This document shows positions 59,805 through 64,000 of a stretch of 64,000 nt of DNA, one piece after another. The notes under the pieces were generated by a model. It saw nothing but the letters and a program-made list of their open reading frames with translations, did no database searches and was not told the origin of the DNA. Source of the DNA: VAZQ01 sp963721005 (lineage in GTDB: Bacteria; Pseudomonadota; Alphaproteobacteria; Rhizobiales; Xanthobacteraceae); the NCBI GenBank assembly GCA_963721005.1, contig CAVRHR010000004.1, positions 1,021,963-1,085,962 of the forward strand. Direction: 5' to 3'. How positions within the stretch are numbered: position 1 is the stretch's first letter; every line of letters begins with the position of its first letter. The position numbers and the translations under genes are program-made.

Positions 59805-60099
59805 CCCCCTTTGCCCTCCAAGACTATAGCAGCTTTCTCGCCGGCGGGAAGGAAAGTTTTTCCTCCGCTACGCCAGCGATCGTAGGACACCCGGCGAGGT
59901 TCCTAGTGCGAGATGATCAATCCTACTTGGTTACACGGCTACTTGCCTCCAATCCTGCATGATAGCGGCGGGCAATGCATTTGCTTCCATGCGGGGGGAG
60001 TCGTTTCGACCTGTTATAGGGTCGCAAAAGTCTCACGTATAGCGAAACACATCCGCAGCGCTTGAGGGCTTTCGTTAGAGCTCAACTCATCTACGATCC

Positions 60100-61786
60100 C
60101 TATCTGACCGTCTTCGCCAGCGCCTGCTCGCGAATCTCGGTCAGCGTCGTGGCCGGCGTGATCGCCTCGGGATCGATCTTGACGTGGATGATCGCCGGCT
60201 GACGCGATTTCTGCGCTGCCCGGAACGCGTCGGGGAATTCCGCGGTGCGCTCGACCGTGGCGCCGAAGCCGCCGAAGGCCCGCGCATAGGCGCAGAAGTC
60301 GGGATTGCGCAGATAGGTCCCGGAGACGCGGCCCGGATAGTCGCGCTCCTGATGCATGCGGATGGTGCCGTAGATGCCGTTGTCCGCGACGATGACCACG
60401 ATCGGCAGCTCGTACATGACCGCGGTGGCGAATTCCTGGCCGTTCATCAAAAAGTCGCCGTCGCCATTGAGGCACACCACGGTGCGGTCCGGATAGAGCC
60501 GCTGCATGGCCACCGCCGATGGCATGCCGTAGCCCATCGAGGCCGCGGTCGGGGCGATGTGGGTGGCGAAATGGCGGAAGCGGTAGAAGCGGTGGATCCA
60601 GGCCGCGTAGTTGCCGGCGCCGTTGCAGAGGATGGCGTCTGCCGGCAGGTTCTCGCGCAGCCACACCATGACGGCCCCGAGATTGACGGCGCCGGGTTGC
60701 GGGGTCGGCACGTCGGTCCAGGCCGAGATAGTCGGCATGCGCCTGCGCGGTGCGCTCGCGCCAAGCCGCCGGGCGCGTGGGCCGCAGCTCCTCCGCGGCG
60801 GCCGCGAATGCGGTGGGGGAGGCATGGATGGCGAGATGCGGCCGGTAGAGCCGGCCGAGCTCCTCGGCGCCCGGATGCACATGGACCAGCCGGGTGCCCG
60901 GTCCCGGAATATCCATCAGGGAGTAGGCCTGCGAGGGAATTTCTCCCATGCGGCCGCCGATCAGCAGCAGCAGATCGGCATCCTTGAAGCGTGCCAGCAA
61001 TTTGGGATTGGGGCCGATGCCGAGGTCGCCGGCGTAGCAGGGGTGCAGCGGATCGAACAGCGGCAGGCGCCGGTAGCTGGTGGCGACCGGCAGATCGAAG
61101 CGCTCGGCGAAGCGCCGGATGGCGGCGCAGGCGTCCGGCGACCAGCGGGTGCCGCCGAGCACGGCCAAGGGGCGCTCGGCGCTCGCGAGCAACGCCGCGA
61201 GCTTCTGCATCTCGGGTGCGCCCGGCCAGGTTTCCACCGGCTCGAACGCGGGCGCGTTCGCCGCCGCGGTGCGCTCGGCCAGCATGTCCTCCGGCAACCC
61301 GATCACCACCGGGCCGGGCCGGCCGCTGGTGGCGGTGTAGAAGGCGCGCGAGACGATCTCCGGCACGCGCGCCGGATCGTCGATCTCGGCGGTCCATTTG
61401 GTCATGCTGCCGAACACCGCGCGCAGGTCGAGCTCCTGCAGGGCTTCGCGATCCTTGATGTCGCGGGTGACCTGGCCGACGAACATGATCATCGGGGTCG
61501 AATCCTGCTGGGCGATATGGATGCCGGCCGACGCATTGGTGGCGCCCGGCCCGCGGGTGACGAAGCAGATGCCGGGCCGCCCGGTCGCCTTGCCGACCGC
61601 CTCCGCCATCATGGCGGCGCCGCCTTCCTGGCGGCAGACCGTGACGGCGAGATTGCGGTCGTGGAACGCATCGAGCACCGCGAGATAGCTTTCGCCCGGC
61701 ACGCAGAACACGTGGCTTACGCCGTTGATCATGAGCTGATCGACCAGCACCTCGGCCGCCGTCCGTGTCTTGTCGAGAGGGCGCAT
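60100..61786 (-). pseudogene. Acetolactate-synthase-like ThDP enzyme, one frameshift
   Basis: The first frame (start at 61786, or 61825 with ATGA overlap to the upstream gene) encodes a ThDP-dependent enzyme of the IlvB group: GVSHVFCVPGESYLAVLDAF, the cofactor Glu in CRQEGGAAMMAEAVG and the FAD/regulatory middle domain. At about 60725-60735 sense moves to the next frame: WTDVPTPQPGAVNLGAVMVW, then the ThDP motif LNGDGDFLMNGQEFATA and DNGIYGTIRMHQERDYPG, ending ALAKTVR at 60100. One base restores about 560 residues. Substrate is undetermined; candidates include 2-oxoacids. Probably co-transcribed with the esterase gene. Confidence 0.85.
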
Positions 61787-61821
61787 GCGCAATGCCTTAT
61801 GCTCTCCTGGGCCGAATTTCA

Positions 61822-62824
61822 TCACATTTTGAGGTTGCGGCGCGCCGATGATTCACCAACGACAGCTTGAGCCGCTCCGCTGGCGGTCAGCGCGTCGCCC
61901 ATCGCCGCGGCTGCCGCCTTGAGCGCGGTGCGGGCGGCCGGAATGGCGCCCGCCATGGCGTAGAAATAATGGATCATGCCGCCATGGCAGGTGTATCGGG
62001 CCGCGATGCCGGCGTGCCGCAACCGCTCGGCGTAAGCCTCGCCTTCATCGCGCAGCGGATCGAATTCCGCCGTGTGAATATGCGCCGGTGGCAGGCCTGA
62101 AAATCGTGGCGCGCGCAACGGCGACAGCCGCGGATCGTCGATATCCTGTTCGGCACCGCAGTAGTGGCCCAGCATCCAATCGATGGTGGCCTGGTCCAGG
62201 AAATAGCCGCGCGCGAGCTCTCGGCGCGACCGGGTTGAAGCCCGCAAGTCCATCACCGGGCAGAGCAGAACCTGCAGGGCGAGCTGCGGCCCCTGAGTCG
62301 CGGCGGCCATTTGGCAGACCACCGCGGCGAGCCCGCCGCCGGCCGAAATCCCCGCCGACCGCGATGCGGCCGGCGTCGAAGCCGAGCGTCGCGGCATGCT
62401 CCACGATCCAGCGCGTGGCCGCGAAGCTATCCTCGACGGCGGCCGGAAACCGATGCTCGGGCGCCAGCCGATAGTCTACCGACACAACGGCGCAGCCGCT
62501 CTCCGCCGACAGCACGCGGCAGAGCCCGTCATGGGTGTCGAGATCGCCGAACACGCAGCCGCCGCCATGAAAGAACACCAGCGCCGGCAACGGCCAGGCG
62601 ATGGGTTGCTGCGGCCGGTAGAGGCGGTAGGGCAGCGCGCCGCCCGGCCCCGGCAATTCGCCGTCCTCGATCTGGCCTACTGTCACACGCTTGACGTCGA
62701 CCGACTGCGCCAGCCGGCGGAAGTCGTCGCGCATCTTTTGCGGCGTCATGGTGGCGATGTCGGCCACGTCGCCGGCGGCGGCCAGCATATCGAGGAGCCG
62801 CTTGGCGGCGGGATCGAGCGGCAC
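61822..62824 (-). pseudogene. HSL-type alpha/beta hydrolase frameshifted at its nucleophile
   Basis: A GTG at 62824 behind GGGAG starts VPLDPAAKRLLDMLAAAGDV. The oxyanion motif FFHGGGCVFGDLDTHD is intact. At the nucleophile elbow the sequence reads GRIAVGGDF; one extra T (GGGGATTTCGG) destroys the GDSAGG serine motif. In the next frame it resumes SAGGGLAAVVCQMAAATQGP and runs to 61822 with the Asp (TAEFDPLRDEGE) and the His in HGGMIHYF. The corrected enzyme is about 330 residues, typical of hormone-sensitive-lipase-like esterases. Its stop lies near the start of the ThDP enzyme. Confidence 0.87.
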
Positions 62825-63355
62825 GATGAACTCCCGAAACGGCGAATGCCGGACGTAGAATCGACAGCTGAGCCTGCCCGGCAATTGCCCCAATCAATTG
62901 CGCGCTTCAGGCCCGCAAGGCGTGTGTTCAGAGCGTCGATTGCGGAGATCGAGCGGAAATTTGCTTGCGCGCAATTTAGTCTAGCCGCGAGCGACCATCA
63001 ACATCATTTGTCATGGTTGGTAGCGGCGGTGTCAACGTTTAGGTTGTGCGGCAATTCGGGAGATCAAATGCCTCGATGACACATCCCCTGCTTCCCCACT
63101 CCCAATCTACTCGGCCCCAGGGGGCGGCTGGTCGGGAGTGCGTCGGCTCCGAGCTGCACTCACGCTCGAGGGAGGCGACTTTCTAAAGAATCTGAAAGCG
63201 GTTCCTCGATCACTGGCCGAAGGCAGAGATTGAAATATGGTGGCCTGCTCACCTTGGCGTGGACTCGGGGCGCTGGCCTGGGCGCTCGTAAATTTTCTGG
63301 AGGGCTGACCTACCGATCCAGCCGGCCACGGCTATTGTTCGGGGCCGAAGCCTGA
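62825..63355. other. Gene-free stretch
   Basis: About 530 bp without a supported frame. It holds the presumed promoter of the esterase gene, reading leftward. No operator or repeat is recognised. Confidence 0.5.
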
Positions 63356-64000
63356 TCAGGCATGGGGCTGGCTCAGGGTCTGCGGCTGGGTTAGCGGCGG
63401 ATCGGTGACCAGGGTGCCGCCGTGGCCGTCGTTTGTCGTGACAAAGCTCAATGCCATGTACTGGCCCAGCAGGGCGATATCAGCGATATGGCTTCCATCG
63501 GTCGCGCTCAACGTGCCGCCGGTATTGTTGCCGTTGGGCGCATAGCCGAGCGGGTCGTGCTGCCACCAAAAGCGATGTCCGCGAGGTCGAGATAAGTTGC
63601 CGAGCGCAAGTCCGGTCACGGTGCCGTTGAATTGTGACGAGGCATCGAGCCTCAGGGTTCCGGTGTCGCCCGGCGCAAAGGTCACGTCGGCCGTTGAAGC
63701 CCCGAACAGCTCGAGCTCGGTGCTTCCGCTGACGGTGAAGCTGCCTCCGCTGGGCGGCGCCGCGCCGGCGATATTGGTGTTGATCTGCAGGCCCGATCGG
63801 CGCCCGCACCGGACAGATTGGCGTTGTTGCCGGCAAGATCCGCAATCGAGGAGGTCGAGGGGAATTCAATCCCGCTGACCATGAGATCGGTCGTCACCTC
63901 GCCGGCTGACGCAGTGGTAGTTGAACGCCAGCGCTGTGGCGGTCGAATGCACGGCATCGTAGCTCGCCGTTCCGCCATCATTGAGCAAGAGGACCGGCGC
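63356..64000 (-). pseudogene. 3' end of a large beta-strand-repeat surface protein, frameshifted
   Basis: Pieces of one repeat module run through several frames: LLLNDGGTASYDAVHSTATA at the edge, IADLAGNNANLSGAGAD, GGSFTVSGSTELELFGASTA, FAPGDTGTLRLDASSQFNGT, then YAPNGNNTGGTLSATDGSHI and YMALSFVTTNDGHGGTLVTD, stopping at 63356. These phrases belong to C-terminal modules of very large Bradyrhizobium extracellular proteins, with GTLTLDGSSxFxGTVAG and LGYAPNxNNTGGTL motifs. I infer at least three indels near 63890, 63800 and 63590, and a compensating pair around 63560. The 5' part lies outside the window. Such proteins are candidate T1SS substrates. Confidence 0.7.

Noticed and set aside
60184..61870. 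Long plus-strand open frames
   Set aside because: They are antisense to the ThDP enzyme and have no signal, motif or plausible start.
1..64000. tRNA or rRNA genes near the integrases
   Set aside because: I found no cloverleaf with a GTTCGANTC-type arm or rRNA-like sequence; attachment sites therefore remain unidentified.

Overview
This window looks like accessory chromosome from an alphaproteobacterium of the order Hyphomicrobiales, most likely Bradyrhizobium or a near relative. That assignment is inferred. It rests on a ChvI-type regulator, FixJ-type response regulators, outer-membrane barrels with alphaproteobacterial N-termini, many small secreted or zinc-ribbon proteins of a kind I associate with Bradyrhizobium, and generally high GC. 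I see no rRNA, tRNA or CRISPR array.

Layout. 0-5.4 kb: a dense run of very small genes, several broken, plus an inverted DNA-ligase remnant, dispersed GC-rich hairpins and a perfect FNR/FixK-type box. 5.4-7.5 kb: two tandem tyrosine recombinases. 7.5-16 kb: a minus-strand regulatory block with a ChvI-like regulator, an ECF sigma factor and its membrane-anchored neighbour, stand-alone receivers, a triple-PAS kinase with a collapsed partner regulator, and a FixJ-type regulator overlapping a kinase that has a periplasmic substrate-binding-like sensor. 16-26 kb: an octahaem cytochrome with HEAT/TPR repeats, a frameshifted HAD hydrolase, an arylsulfatase, a truncated L,D-transpeptidase, a shattered MASE4 kinase, a DUF4239 membrane protein, a sulfatase with its middle deleted and a barrel/catalase-like chimera. 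26-33 kb: two paralogous outer-membrane transporter-like proteins and a 611-bp inverted duplication of a barrel gene. 33-39 kb: two MASE1 kinases, both broken, plus a receiver and an Asn-Val repeat protein. 39.2-41.7 kb: an intact IS66 element with 12-bp terminal inverted repeats and an 8-bp target duplication. 41.7-44 kb: gene fragments and an integrase whose first codons are antisense to a Gly/Trp repeat gene. 44-56 kb: a GGDEF-EAL protein, PilZ proteins and a divergently arranged type I secretion pair (HlyD, HlyB). 56-64 kb: small genes, then an esterase and a ThDP-dependent enzyme (both frameshifted), and the eroded 3' end of a large repeat protein.

Two themes stand out. First, the region is decaying. 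I count more than a dozen reading-frame breaks in otherwise recognisable genes, and at least six junctions where pieces of two genes, or two ends of one gene, have been fused by deletion. Long genes such as the octahaem cytochrome, sulfatase, T1SS genes and IS66 are intact, so pervasive sequencing error is not the only explanation, but raw reads should be checked. Second, the 45.9-55.3 kb segment groups a c-di-GMP turnover protein, two PilZ receptors, a T1SS exporter and adaptor and two paralogous small membrane proteins. It is the best candidate here for an undescribed functional unit.
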